Shown here: positions 1-7,014 of the stretch, piece after piece | How positions within the stretch are numbered: the first letter of the stretch is position 1 | How the letters are laid out: each line of letters opens with the position of its first letter | From: Scatomonas sp963661545 | GTDB taxonomy: Bacteria; Bacillota; Clostridia; Lachnospirales; Lachnospiraceae | DNA length: 9,715 bases | Assembly: GCA_963661545.1 (NCBI GenBank) | Contig: CAVLCU010000102.1 | Coordinates: 1-9,715 of the forward strand | Reading direction: 5' to 3' | The notes under the pieces: generated by a model | Database searches by the model: none | What the model was told of the DNA's origin: nothing | What the model saw: only the letters and a program-made list of their open reading frames with translations | Made by a program: the position numbers and the translations under genes

Positions 1-54
1 GTAGCACGGAACAATCCGTGTAACCACAGGTTTGGGTGTTTTGACACCCAAACC
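1..54 (+). repeat. Double-hairpin dispersed-type repeat, left copy
   Basis: This element matches the reverse complement of 9659-9712 at 52 of 54 positions with no gaps. It contains two perfect stem-loops. The first has arms CACGGA (5-10) and TCCGTG (15-20) around the loop ACAA. The second has 11-bp arms (29-39 and 44-54) around the loop TTTG and is followed by six Ts. The two hairpins are joined by a short A/C-rich linker. No ORF lies inside. The compact, non-coding, doubly palindromic structure resembles REP or MITE-type intergenic repeats, but I recognise no named family. The first base of the window is already inside the repeat, so the true left boundary cannot be seen. Confidence 0.8.
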
Positions 55-61
55 ATTTTTT
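29..61 (+). terminator. Rho-independent terminator formed by the second hairpin of the repeat
   Basis: An 11-bp perfect stem (29-39 with 44-54) with a 4-nt loop is followed by A and then a run of six Ts at 56-61. This is the classic intrinsic terminator layout for a transcript coming from the left, outside the window. The T run lies just outside the part shared with the right-hand copy, so terminator strength may differ between copies. Confidence 0.65.
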
Positions 62-71
62 AAGAGTTTCA

Positions 72-105
72 GGGGCTGTCGCTTATTGCGGCAGCCCTCT
101 TTTTT
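72..105 (+). terminator. Strong Rho-independent terminator
   Basis: A 10-bp G+C-rich stem (73-82 with 88-97, one G-U pair) encloses the loop TTATT and is followed by a T-rich tract with six consecutive Ts at 100-105. It would end transcription arriving from the left and so insulate the mraZ promoter. It sits only 17 nt downstream of the repeat hairpin, giving two terminators in tandem. Confidence 0.85.
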
Positions 106-141
106 CGCCCCCGGCCCCTGGGGCTTTTTTCGAAAAAGGTA

Positions 142-170
142 TTGCTATTTCAGGGCGTATGGGATAGAAT
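142..170 (+). promoter_or_regulatory. Sigma-A-type promoter for the mraZ operon
   Basis: A -35 box TTGCTA (142-147) and a -10 box TAGAAT (165-170) are separated by exactly 17 bp. Each is close to the TTGACA/TATAAT consensus. The predicted transcription start is near 177, just before the GTGG box array. This is the first recognisable promoter downstream of the tandem terminators, and all genes through murD lie on the same strand without another clear promoter or terminator. Confidence 0.7.
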
Positions 171-180
171 AAGGGCATAA

Positions 181-214
181 GTGGTAGAAAGTGGTGAATA
201 GTGGTGGATAATGG
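181..214 (+). promoter_or_regulatory. Putative MraZ operator: GTGG boxes at 10-bp spacing
   Basis: GTGG occurs at 181, 191 and 201, and the related ATGG at 211, giving an exact 10-bp period with A/T-rich spacers. MraZ proteins are known to bind short direct repeats containing TGG/GTGG upstream of their own gene, on one face of the helix. The array lies just after the predicted start of transcription, where a bound MraZ ring would block initiation or early elongation. Isolated GTGG words at 222 and 251 are less convincing, although 251 is also in 10-bp phase with the array. Confidence 0.75.
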
Positions 215-295
215 AGGGGATGTGGCAGTCCCGCCGCCATCACAGAGAAAGTGGAGGAGGGGAGCCCTTCACTTTTGCTAAAGAGGATCACACAT

Positions 296-727
296 ATGTT
301 CATGGGCGAGTATAGTCATTCCATCGACGATAAGGGAAGATTGATCATACCATCCAGATTCAGGGAGGAACTGGGTAAGAATTCCGTTCTGACCAAGGGG
401 CTGGATGGCTGTCTTTCTATTTACCCTAAATCAGAGTGGGAAGCCTTTGAGCGGAAGCTTCGTACTCTGCCGCTTACAAGCAAGGATGCAAGATCTTTTA
501 TCCGTTTTTTCGTATCCAGTGCAGCACCCTGTGATCTGGACAAGCAAGGGAGAATTCTCGTACCGGCAACGCTGCGGGAGTATGCAGGTCTGGAGAAGGA
601 TGTGGTGCTGACAGGCAATATTGACCGGGTGGAGATCTGGAGCAAGAGTAGATGGAGCGAGAACAGCAATTACGAGGACATGGATGCCATTGCAGAAGGC
701 CTGCAGCAGATGGGATTTACCATCTAA
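296..727 (+). CDS. mraZ: Transcriptional regulator MraZ
   Basis: This 143-residue protein is a DNA-binding autoregulator of the division and cell wall cluster. Its two AbrB-like (SpoVT-type) half-domains each carry the family motif: DDKGRLIIPSRFREE near the N terminus and DKQGRILVPATLREY in the second half. The family usually begins MFMGEY followed by a conserved acidic-KGR motif, and this fixes the start at 296. A good ribosome binding site (AAGAGGA, 281-287) lies 8 nt upstream. The frame stays open upstream to a GTG at 251, but that extension has no family counterpart and overlaps the leader. MraZ proteins form ring oligomers and bind the repeated boxes upstream of mraZ, here probably 181-214, so autoregulation is expected. 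rsmH follows after 90 nt. Length and order match the usual cluster head. Confidence 0.95.
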   Translation: MFMGEYSHSIDDKGRLIIPSRFREELGKNSVLTKGLDGCLSIYPKSEWEAFERKLRTLPLTSKDARSFIRFFVSSAAPCDLDKQGRILVPATLREYAGLEKDVVLTGNIDRVEIWSKSRWSENSNYEDMDAIAEGLQQMGFTI

Positions 728-792
728 GTCCTGCAGGAGGCCTGTGAAGGAGGGGTCCTGCCTCTGAGGCTGAGGATATGGCCGGGCTGACG

Positions 793-808
793 GCTCCTGG
801 ACAGGAGC
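793..808 (+). promoter_or_regulatory. Hairpin that covers the rsmH ribosome binding site
   Basis: GCTCCT (793-798) is complementary to AGGAGC (803-808) across the loop GGAC. The right arm contains AGGAG (803-807), the Shine-Dalgarno sequence of rsmH, 10 nt before its ATG. The fold would hide the ribosome binding site and may tune rsmH translation within the polycistronic mRNA. The structure is seen directly; the regulatory role is inference, and a six-pair stem can arise by chance in G+C-rich DNA. Confidence 0.4.
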
Positions 809-817
809 GGATAGGCT

Positions 818-1762
818 ATGGAATTTAAGCATGCCTCTGTATTGCTGGAGGAGACCATTGAGAATCTGAGCGTAAGACCGGATGGGATCTATGTGGACGG
901 CACCCTGGGGGGCGGCGGACATGCCCTGGAGGTCTGCAAGCGATTGTCTGCCACAGGAAGATTGATAGGAATGGATCAGGATGAGGCTGCCATCGCAGCT
1001 GCTGGGGAGCGGCTGCGATCCTATGAAGATCGAGTCACCATCCTGAGAGGGAATTATTGCGAAATGGTTCACGAGCTGAGGACAAGGGGTATTCAGAGCG
1101 TGGACGGGATCCTGCTGGATCTGGGGGTATCCTCCTACCAGCTGGATGACGCAAGCCGCGGATTCACGTATCGGGAGGATGCGCCCTTAGACATGCGGAT
1201 GGACAGAAGACAGGTGCGCACCGCCTACGACATCGTGAATACCTACGGCGAAGAGGAGCTGTATCGGGTCATACGGGATTATGGAGAGGAGAAGTTTGCC
1301 AAGAACATTGCCAAGCATATTTGCCGGGCAAGGGAGACGCAGCCGGTCTCAACGACTGGGGAGCTGACTGAGATCATCAAGGCTGCGATTCCGGCGAAGG
1401 TGCGTGCGGTGGGCGCTCATCCGGCCAAGAGAACCTTTCAGGCCATCCGCATTGAGGTCAATCAGGAGCTGGCTGTGCTGGAGCAGTCTCTGGATGGCAT
1501 GATTGATATGCTGGGAGACGGTGGCAGACTGTGCGTTATCACATTTCATTCTCTGGAGGACCGCATCGTGAAGAATATCTTCCGGCGGAATGAGCATCCC
1601 TGCACCTGCCCGCCGGAATTTCCGGTCTGCATATGCGGGAAGAAGTCCAAGGGATTTGTGGCAACCAGAAAGCCCATAGTACCGACAGAAGAAGAAATCA
1701 AGGCCAACAAGCGTTCCAGAAGCTCCAAGCTTCGGGTCTTTGTAAGACGCAGGGAAGGCTGA
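818..1762 (+). CDS. rsmH: 16S rRNA (cytosine(1402)-N(4))-methyltransferase RsmH
   Basis: This 314-residue enzyme transfers a methyl group from S-adenosylmethionine to N4 of C1402 in the decoding centre of 16S rRNA. Visible motifs are the SAM-binding loop YVDGTLGGGGHA (about residues 25-36), the acidic strand end GMDQDE (51-56), the block GILLDLGVSSYQLDD with the following SRGFTYREDAPLDMRMD stretch, QAIRIEVNQEL, and the C-terminal catalytic-region motif VITFHSLEDRIVK. After this comes a four-cysteine cluster, CTCPPEFPVCICG, often seen in clostridial members and possibly metal binding. Length is normal. The ATG at 818 is preceded by AGGAG 10 nt upstream. It follows mraZ as in most bacteria and is probably co-transcribed; ftsL begins 22 nt after its stop. 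Confidence 0.97.
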   Translation: MEFKHASVLLEETIENLSVRPDGIYVDGTLGGGGHALEVCKRLSATGRLIGMDQDEAAIAAAGERLRSYEDRVTILRGNYCEMVHELRTRGIQSVDGILLDLGVSSYQLDDASRGFTYREDAPLDMRMDRRQVRTAYDIVNTYGEEELYRVIRDYGEEKFAKNIAKHICRARETQPVSTTGELTEIIKAAIPAKVRAVGAHPAKRTFQAIRIEVNQELAVLEQSLDGMIDMLGDGGRLCVITFHSLEDRIVKNIFRRNEHPCTCPPEFPVCICGKKSKGFVATRKPIVPTEEEIKANKRSRSSKLRVFVRRREG

Positions 1763-1784
1763 CGGTGGGACGGGAGATTTTTTT

Positions 1785-2324
1785 ATGGCTGGAACAGCTA
1801 GAAGGGTAGATTCACGTTCGGAGAAGAAGCTGCAGGAAGGCAGGAAGGTCGAGGCGAAGGAGAGAAAGCAGAGCTATGAGGAGGGCAGCGCGGTTCGGAG
1901 GATAGAGCCGCTGCAGCGAGAGGAGCCTTCATCGCCCCGGGAGGAGGCAGTGGATGCCAATGCCAGGGGGCGGGTGTCGGGAAGCCGGACAAGGGAGATT
2001 CGCATCCGTGGAGGCTATGTCTTCTTTCTGGCCCTGATCTGTGTCTTTACCATGACCCTGTGTGTCAGATACTTGCAGAAGAAGGCAGAGCTTACCAGGC
2101 AGAATGAGATCATTGCTGCGAAGGAGAGTCAGCTGAATAAGCTGAAGGCGGATAATGACGCCTATTATGCGCAGGTGCTGGCCTCCCTTACGTTGGAGGA
2201 TGTAAAAGAGGCAGCCTTGAATCGCCTGGGTCTGCATTATGCCACAGAATCGCAGATACAGTATTATAATGCTGCTGAGAATAGTTATGTCAGACAGTAT
2301 CAGAATCTGTCGGATTCAAAGTAG
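1785..2324 (+). CDS. ftsL: Cell division protein FtsL-like
   Basis: This 179-residue bitopic membrane protein fits FtsL by position (between rsmH and the septal PBP) and by architecture, not by strong sequence motifs, since FtsL is poorly conserved. Residues 1-75 form a long, highly charged cytoplasmic tail. One transmembrane helix spans about 78-94 (YVFFLALICVFTMTLCV). A heptad-like coiled coil rich in K, E, L and N follows at about 97-125, then a short extracytoplasmic region with the motif LEDVKEAALNRLGLHYATE, typical of FtsL/DivIC proteins. In the divisome FtsL pairs with DivIB/FtsQ and DivIC and helps activate the FtsW-PBP synthase. GGAG lies 9 nt before the ATG. The PBP gene starts 8 nt after the stop. 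The N-terminal tail is longer than in many FtsL proteins. Confidence 0.8.
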   Translation: MAGTARRVDSRSEKKLQEGRKVEAKERKQSYEEGSAVRRIEPLQREEPSSPREEAVDANARGRVSGSRTREIRIRGGYVFFLALICVFTMTLCVRYLQKKAELTRQNEIIAAKESQLNKLKADNDAYYAQVLASLTLEDVKEAALNRLGLHYATESQIQYYNAAENSYVRQYQNLSDSK

Positions 2325-2332
2325 GTGGGCAG

Positions 2333-4477
2333 TTGAAGGGCAGGGAAGAGAAGAAGAAAGGCCGGACCGGAAGACGGGAAGGCTCCAAAGGACAAGAGCG
2401 CCAGGCCAGAATGCTGGAGCGCAGAATCAATGAAAAAATGAGTAAAAAGCTGGTAGGACTGTTTCTTGCGGTCATACTGGCTTTAGTCGCTTTAACCGTC
2501 GGTATTACCTATATCAATGCCAGAAATGGGGATCAATATAAGAGGATCGTCCTGAGTCAGACCCAGCAGCAATACGAAAGCCGGGTCATTCCCTTTCGCC
2601 GGGGCAGCATCCTGGATCGAAACGGCACCATTTTGGCTGCCAGTGAGAAGGTCTATAATGTCATTCTGGATTGCAAGGTGGTCAATACCACCAGTAAGGA
2701 CAGCCAGGGACAGGAGGTCAAAGCCTACCTGGAGCCCACGGTAAAGGCCCTGGTGGAGGTGCTGGGGCTGGATGAGACGGATATCCGGAGCCGCCTGGAG
2801 GGGGAGGATACCAGGAATAGCCAATATCAGATCCTGAAGACGGATCTGTCTATCACAGAGAAGAAGGCCTTCGAGGAGTATCTGAACCAGGCGTCCGAAG
2901 AGGATTCCGGCTTGTCGGATACGGAGCGCCAGGAACGGAAGAAGGTCAAGGGAGTCTGGTTTGAGGAGGATTACCTGCGGGTCTATCCCCTGAAATCCCT
3001 GGCCTGTGACCTGATTGGCTTTACCTATTCGGACAATAGCGCAGATTGGGGCATTGAGGGCTACTATTCGGACATCCTCAATGGCACCAACGGCCGCCAA
3101 TATGGCTATTTCACCTCCGATGCAGATGTGGAGCAGGAGATTATAGAACCGGTTGACGGGAAAAATGTTGTCTCAACCATAGATGTCAATATCCAGGGCA
3201 TCATACGCTCTGCCATGGAGACCTTTGCCACAGAGATGGCACAAGAGCGGGCACAGGCGGCAGAGACGGCAGGGACGGACAGCCTGGATGAGGAAAAAGC
3301 TGCGGAAAATATTGCTATTTTAGTGATGGATCCCAATACCGGAGAGATTCTGGGCATGGATTCCTCGGATTGGTACGATCTGAACAATCCCAGAGATCTG
3401 ACCTCCTTCTACAGCCAGGAGGAGATCGATGCCATGGATGAAAGTACCATGCTGGAAGCCTTGAATGATATCTGGAGGAATTATTGTATCTCCGATGCCT
3501 TCGAGCCCGGCTCCACGGTAAAGCCCATGACGGCGGCTGCGGCTCTGGAGACTGCTTCCATTACCACCAGTGATCGTTTTACCTGTGATGGTTACGAGAT
3601 GGTAGCAGGCAACCGCATTCGATGCTCCATTTTCCCGGATTCTCACGGGGAGGAGACGGTGGGAGACGCCCTGGTGAATTCCTGTAATGATGTGATCATG
3701 CAGGTAGGAGCCAAGCTGGGGGGTGAGAATTTCCTCCAGTATCAAGCTATCTTCAATTTGGGCTCCAAAACGGGGATTGATCTGCCCGGAGAGAATGCGG
3801 GCATTCTCCATACCCAGGACAGCCTGGGAGAGGCAGAACTGGCCACGGGATCCTTCGGACAGGGCTTTACCTGTACCATGGTGCAGGAGGCGGCAGCCTT
3901 TTCTTCTGTAATTAACGGGGGATATTATTACAGACCCCGGGTAGTCAGTGCCATTACCAACAGGGATGGTTCGGTAGCCCAGGTGCTGGATCAGGTCCTG
4001 GAACGTCAGACGGTATCCGGGGCTGTCAGCGACTATCTTCGCCAGGAACTAGGGCGGGTGGTGGAGACCGGGGGAACCGGTACAGAGGCCAAGGTGGCTG
4101 GCTACAGCATGGGAGGAAAGACAGGAACAGCCCAGAAGATTCCCAGAGACAGCGGAAAATATCTGGTATCCTATATCGGTTTCGCCCCCCTGAATCAGCC
4201 ACAGGTAGTGGTATATGTGGTGGTAGACGAGCCCAATGTGGAGGATCAGGGCAGCAGCATCTATGCCCAGAGGATTGCCAGGAATATCTTCACAGAGCTT
4301 CTTCCCTATCTGAATATCTTTCCGGATGAAGAGGTTACTGAGCAGACGGCACAAGAGCAGGAGCAGCAGACTCTTCCCGAAGAGGATCCGGGGAGTGGGG
4401 AAGAGCAAGAACAGCAAGACCAGCAGACTCTTCCTGAAGAAGATCCGGGCAATGGGGAAGGGCAGCTGATGGAATAG
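2333..4477 (+). CDS. Class B penicillin-binding protein (FtsI/PBP2B/SpoVD family)
   Basis: This 714-residue septal or spore-type DD-transpeptidase cross-links peptidoglycan outside the membrane. A basic cytoplasmic tail (residues 1-37) is followed by one membrane anchor (about 38-60). Next comes the PBP dimerisation domain, opening with FRRGSILDRNGTILAAS, and then the transpeptidase domain. All three catalytic motifs are intact: S394-T-V-K397, S450-C-N452 and K596-T-G. No PASTA domain is visible; the C terminus is a Q/E-rich tail with an internal repeat. The start is uncertain. TTG at 2333 has AGGTGG 4 nt upstream and gives the tail described. ATG at 2411 would remove 26 residues and ATG at 2438 35, but neither has a good ribosome binding site. 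Position after ftsL suggests the cell division PBP; clostridial orthologues are often named SpoVD, and sequence alone does not decide. Confidence 0.93.
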   Translation: MKGREEKKKGRTGRREGSKGQERQARMLERRINEKMSKKLVGLFLAVILALVALTVGITYINARNGDQYKRIVLSQTQQQYESRVIPFRRGSILDRNGTILAASEKVYNVILDCKVVNTTSKDSQGQEVKAYLEPTVKALVEVLGLDETDIRSRLEGEDTRNSQYQILKTDLSITEKKAFEEYLNQASEEDSGLSDTERQERKKVKGVWFEEDYLRVYPLKSLACDLIGFTYSDNSADWGIEGYYSDILNGTNGRQYGYFTSDADVEQEIIEPVDGKNVVSTIDVNIQGIIRSAMETFATEMAQERAQAAETAGTDSLDEEKAAENIAILVMDPNTGEILGMDSSDWYDLNNPRDLTSFYSQEEIDAMDESTMLEALNDIWRNYCISDAFEPGSTVKPMTAAAALETASITTSDRFTCDGYEMVAGNRIRCSIFPDSHGEETVGDALVNSCNDVIMQVGAKLGGENFLQYQAIFNLGSKTGIDLPGENAGILHTQDSLGEAELATGSFGQGFTCTMVQEAAAFSSVINGGYYYRPRVVSAITNRDGSVAQVLDQVLERQTVSGAVSDYLRQELGRVVETGGTGTEAKVAGYSMGGKTGTAQKIPRDSGKYLVSYIGFAPLNQPQVVVYVVVDEPNVEDQGSSIYAQRIARNIFTELLPYLNIFPDEEVTEQTAQEQEQQTLPEEDPGSGEEQEQQDQQTLPEEDPGNGEGQLME
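4364..4460 (+). repeat. Two-copy 57-bp tandem repeat in the PBP tail
   Basis: About 40 bp starting at 4364 recur at 4421, a 57-bp (19-codon) period that keeps the reading frame. The encoded unit reads QQTLPEEDPGSGE and then QQTLPEEDPGNGE, separated by EQEQQD. Synonymous differences between copies (for example CCC/CCT and GAG/GAA) show the duplication is not very recent, or that it is kept by selection on the protein. The segment is acidic and probably disordered outside the cell. Such repeats can change copy number between strains. Confidence 0.8.
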
Positions 4478-4511
4478 AAGAAAACGGAAAGAACAGATGA
4501 GGTGGATGAGG

Positions 4512-5483
4512 ATGATGGATGTGTCATTAGTGACATTGGTGGCCCCGATATTGATTTCTTTTGCGATTAGTGTGGTTTTGGGGCCCTTGGTGATTCCCTT
4601 TTTGCGCCGGCTGAAAATGGGGCAGACGGAGAGGGTCGAGGGGGTGCAGTCCCATCTGAAGAAGGCGGGAACTCCTACCATGGGAGGCCTGATCTTCCTG
4701 ATTGGGGTCACTGTGACCTCCCTGCTTTTTGTGGGAGACAATCCCCAGCTTCTGCCTATTCTGATCCTGACCCTGGGCTTTGGCCTCATCGGCTTCCTGG
4801 ACGATTATCTTAAGGTGGTGCTGAAACGGTCGGATGGCCTCCTGCCCTGGCAGAAGCTTCTGTGTCAGTTTCTGGTGACAGGGATTTTTGCCTTCTATGT
4901 GACCCGTTATACGGATGTGACTCTGGAGCTTTTACTGCCCTTCTCCGGAGGCAAGATGCTGGATATAGGCTGGCTGGCCATTCCCCTTCTCTTTGTGGTA
5001 GTGCTGGCGGTGGTCAACGGGGTCAACTTCACCGATGGCCTGGATGGTCTGGCCTCCAGCGTGACCCTGGTGGTAGCCATTTTCTTCACGGTGGTAGCGG
5101 CAGGCAAGTATAGTGGCATCTCTCCCATCACCTGTGCCATTGTGGGAGGCTTGCTGGGCTTTCTGGTCTATAATGTCTATCCGGCCAAGATTTTCATGGG
5201 AGATACCGGCTCCCTGGCCTTGGGAGGCTTTGTGGCAGCTACTGCCTACATGCTGAATATGCCCCTCTTCATCCCTATCGTGGGCCTGATCTATGCGGTG
5301 GAGCTCTTGTCTGTGGTATTGCAGGTGACCTATTTTAAGGCCACCCATGGCAAACGCCTCTTCAAGATGGCGCCCATTCATCATCATTTTGAATTATGCG
5401 GCTGGTCGGAAACCCGTATCGTAGCGGTATTTTCCATTCTTACCGGCCTTCTGTGCCTGGTAGCCCTGCTGGGTCTGTCCTAA
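4512..5483 (+). CDS. mraY: Phospho-N-acetylmuramoyl-pentapeptide-transferase MraY
   Basis: This integral membrane enzyme moves phospho-MurNAc-pentapeptide from UDP to undecaprenyl phosphate, forming lipid I. The 323 residues contain about ten hydrophobic segments and all family landmarks: SHLKKAGTPTMGG near the N terminus, the DDYLK pair (D97, D98), NGVNFTDGLDGLA (D175, D178), the catalytic-region PAKIFMGDTGSLALGG (D231), and the HHH motif at 290-292 in APIHHHFEL. The frame opens at ATG 4497, and further ATGs lie at 4506, 4512 and 4515. AGGTGG at 4500-4505 suits 4512 (6 nt) or 4515 (9 nt), which also matches the usual family N terminus, so 4512 is chosen. It lies shortly after the PBP gene and before murD, the standard order. 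Confidence 0.96.
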   Translation: MMDVSLVTLVAPILISFAISVVLGPLVIPFLRRLKMGQTERVEGVQSHLKKAGTPTMGGLIFLIGVTVTSLLFVGDNPQLLPILILTLGFGLIGFLDDYLKVVLKRSDGLLPWQKLLCQFLVTGIFAFYVTRYTDVTLELLLPFSGGKMLDIGWLAIPLLFVVVLAVVNGVNFTDGLDGLASSVTLVVAIFFTVVAAGKYSGISPITCAIVGGLLGFLVYNVYPAKIFMGDTGSLALGGFVAATAYMLNMPLFIPIVGLIYAVELLSVVLQVTYFKATHGKRLFKMAPIHHHFELCGWSETRIVAVFSILTGLLCLVALLGLS

Positions 5484-5546
5484 AAGGAGTTTGCCCTCAG
5501 CCCGGCTGCTTGTGGGGGCTTTCAAAGTGGATTGGAGGTATAATAG

Positions 5547-6914
5547 ATGAATTGGAGAGACAAGAAGGTGTTGGTCTTTGGTTCCGGCATTAGCGGAATC
5601 GCAGCGGGGGAGCTCCTGCTGCGGGTGGGAGCCAGCCCTGTCATCTACGACAGCAATGACAGACTTTCCAGACAGGATATCTTGCAGAAATTCAGTCAGC
5701 CCAAGCGGGTAGAGGTAATTTTGGGGCAGTTTCCCCGGGGGCTTTTGCCCATGCTTTCTCTGGTGGTTATGAGTCCGGGAGTTCCCTGCGACCTTCCCCT
5801 GGTGGAGGAGTTCAAAGGGGCTGGGCTGCCCATCTGGGGGGAGGTGGAGCTGGCCTACCGCCTGGGCAAGGGCAAGGTAATGGCGGTTACCGGCACCAAC
5901 GGCAAGACCACCACCACCTCTATGCTGGGCAAGATTTTGGGAGATTATTATCCCGAGGTCTATGTGGTGGGAAATATCGGCAATCCCTATACCAGTGTGG
6001 CGGATCAGCAGACGGATCAAGCCATTACTGTGGCGGAGCTCAGCAGCTTTCAGCTGGAGACCATCGATACCTTTCACCCCAATGCCAGCGCGATTACCAA
6101 TATTACGGAGGATCACCTGAATCGTCACCATACCATGGAGGAATATATCCGGGTCAAGGAGTTGATTACCAGCAATCAAGGGCCGCAGGATCTCTGTGTC
6201 CTGAATTATGAGGATCCGATTCTGAGGGAATTCGGGAAAAGTTTGCATACCCAGGTTCTGTATTTCTCCAGCCAAAGGAAGCTGGATCAGGGCATCTATC
6301 TGGAGGAGGGAACCATCAGGATTGCCCGGGAGGGGAAGGTGGAGACCTTGGTAGAGGTGCAGGATCTGCAGCTGCTGGGAGCCCACAATTACGAAAATAT
6401 CATGACGGCTGCGGCCATGGCGGCCCATGGGGGAGTTCCCCTGGCCCATATCCGCCGCTCTGTCTGTGCCTTCCCGGGGGTGGAGCATCGGATCGAGTAT
6501 GTGACGGAGAAGCAGGGTGTGAGATACTATAACGACTCCAAGGGCACCAATCCGGATGCCGCCATTAAGGGAATTCAGGCGATGAATCGGCCTACGGTTC
6601 TCATCGGAGGAGGCTTTGACAAGGAGTCTACCTATGAAGAGTGGATCCAAAGCTTTGAGGGTAAGGTTAAGGATCTGGTTCTCATTGGTCAGACCCGGGA
6701 GAAGATCGCCCAGACCGCTCTGGCATGCGGCTTCCCCCAGGACCATATCCATTTCTGTGAGAACCTGCAGGAGGCAGTCCGGCTTTGTGCCCACAAGGCG
6801 GATTGTGGGGATGCGGTTCTCTTGTCCCCCGCCTGTGCCAGCTGGGGGCAGTTCGACAATTATGAGCAGAGAGGGGATTGCTTCAAGCAATACGTGAGGG
6901 AGCTTCCAGAGTAA
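5547..6914 (+). CDS. murD: UDP-N-acetylmuramoyl-L-alanine--D-glutamate ligase MurD
   Basis: This 455-residue cytoplasmic ATP-dependent ligase adds D-glutamate to UDP-MurNAc-L-alanine. An N-terminal Rossmann-like domain (KVLVFGSGISGIAAGELL) binds the UDP substrate. The central domain has the ATP-binding loop TGTNGKTTTTSM (K120), ELSSFQLE, and NITEDHLNRHH (D189, H190). The C-terminal domain has VEHRIEYV, the D330-SKGTNPDA motif, LIGGGFDKE and LLSPACASWGQFDNYEQRG. The DSK motif has G333 where many MurDs have alanine; this is a mild change and function should be intact. A clear GGAGG (5534-5538) lies 8 nt before the ATG. The gap from mraY is 63 nt and has no convincing terminator. This is the last dcw gene in the window; ftsW or murG would usually follow. 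Confidence 0.96.
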   Translation: MNWRDKKVLVFGSGISGIAAGELLLRVGASPVIYDSNDRLSRQDILQKFSQPKRVEVILGQFPRGLLPMLSLVVMSPGVPCDLPLVEEFKGAGLPIWGEVELAYRLGKGKVMAVTGTNGKTTTTSMLGKILGDYYPEVYVVGNIGNPYTSVADQQTDQAITVAELSSFQLETIDTFHPNASAITNITEDHLNRHHTMEEYIRVKELITSNQGPQDLCVLNYEDPILREFGKSLHTQVLYFSSQRKLDQGIYLEEGTIRIAREGKVETLVEVQDLQLLGAHNYENIMTAAAMAAHGGVPLAHIRRSVCAFPGVEHRIEYVTEKQGVRYYNDSKGTNPDAAIKGIQAMNRPTVLIGGGFDKESTYEEWIQSFEGKVKDLVLIGQTREKIAQTALACGFPQDHIHFCENLQEAVRLCAHKADCGDAVLLSPACASWGQFDNYEQRGDCFKQYVRELPE

Positions 6915-6953
6915 TTTCATGCTGTAGCACAATCAAAATTAGGCAGATATCTC

Positions 6954-6981
6954 TTGCATTTTGTAATTTGGATGATATAAT
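6954..6981 (+). promoter_or_regulatory. Extended -10 promoter for the aminotransferase-dehydrogenase unit
   Basis: A perfect -10 box TATAAT (6976-6981) is preceded by TG at 6973-6974, giving the extended TGN-TATAAT form that tolerates a weak -35. The best -35 is TTGCAT (6954-6959), 16 bp upstream. The predicted start is near 6988, leaving a leader of about 90 nt before the ATG at 7077. The surrounding gap is A/T-rich compared with the flanking genes. This promoter separates the catabolic genes from the cell wall cluster, although no terminator is seen after murD. Confidence 0.75.
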
Positions 6982-7014
6982 ACACCATAAATCAAATAAA
7001 AAACACGATTCGGT

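Noticed and set aside
114..131. GCCCC-T-GGGGC followed by six Ts as a third terminator
   Set aside because: The loop would be one base; opening it to a workable size leaves only about three pairs, too weak to call.
251..295. N-terminal extension of mraZ to a GTG at 251
   Set aside because: MraZ proteins start with the MFMGEY-like segment; the ATG at 296 has a good ribosome binding site, and the extension has no family counterpart.
5499..5523. AGCCC/GGGCT inverted repeat between mraY and murD as a terminator
   Set aside because: The stem has only five pairs, the loop is long and only three Ts follow, so operon continuity is more likely.
5491..5550. A 19-codon TTG-started frame after AAAGGAG, ending inside the murD start codon
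   Set aside because: The spacing from the Shine-Dalgarno site to the TTG is only about 1 nt, the product has no recognisable features, and murD has its own proper ribosome binding site. It is probably chance.
5394..6932. A 512-codon open frame on the minus strand opposite murD
   Set aside because: It is fully antisense to a clearly conserved murD, its product shows no recognisable domain and has low-complexity composition, and it has no fitting neighbours. Long antisense frames are common opposite genes with this codon bias.
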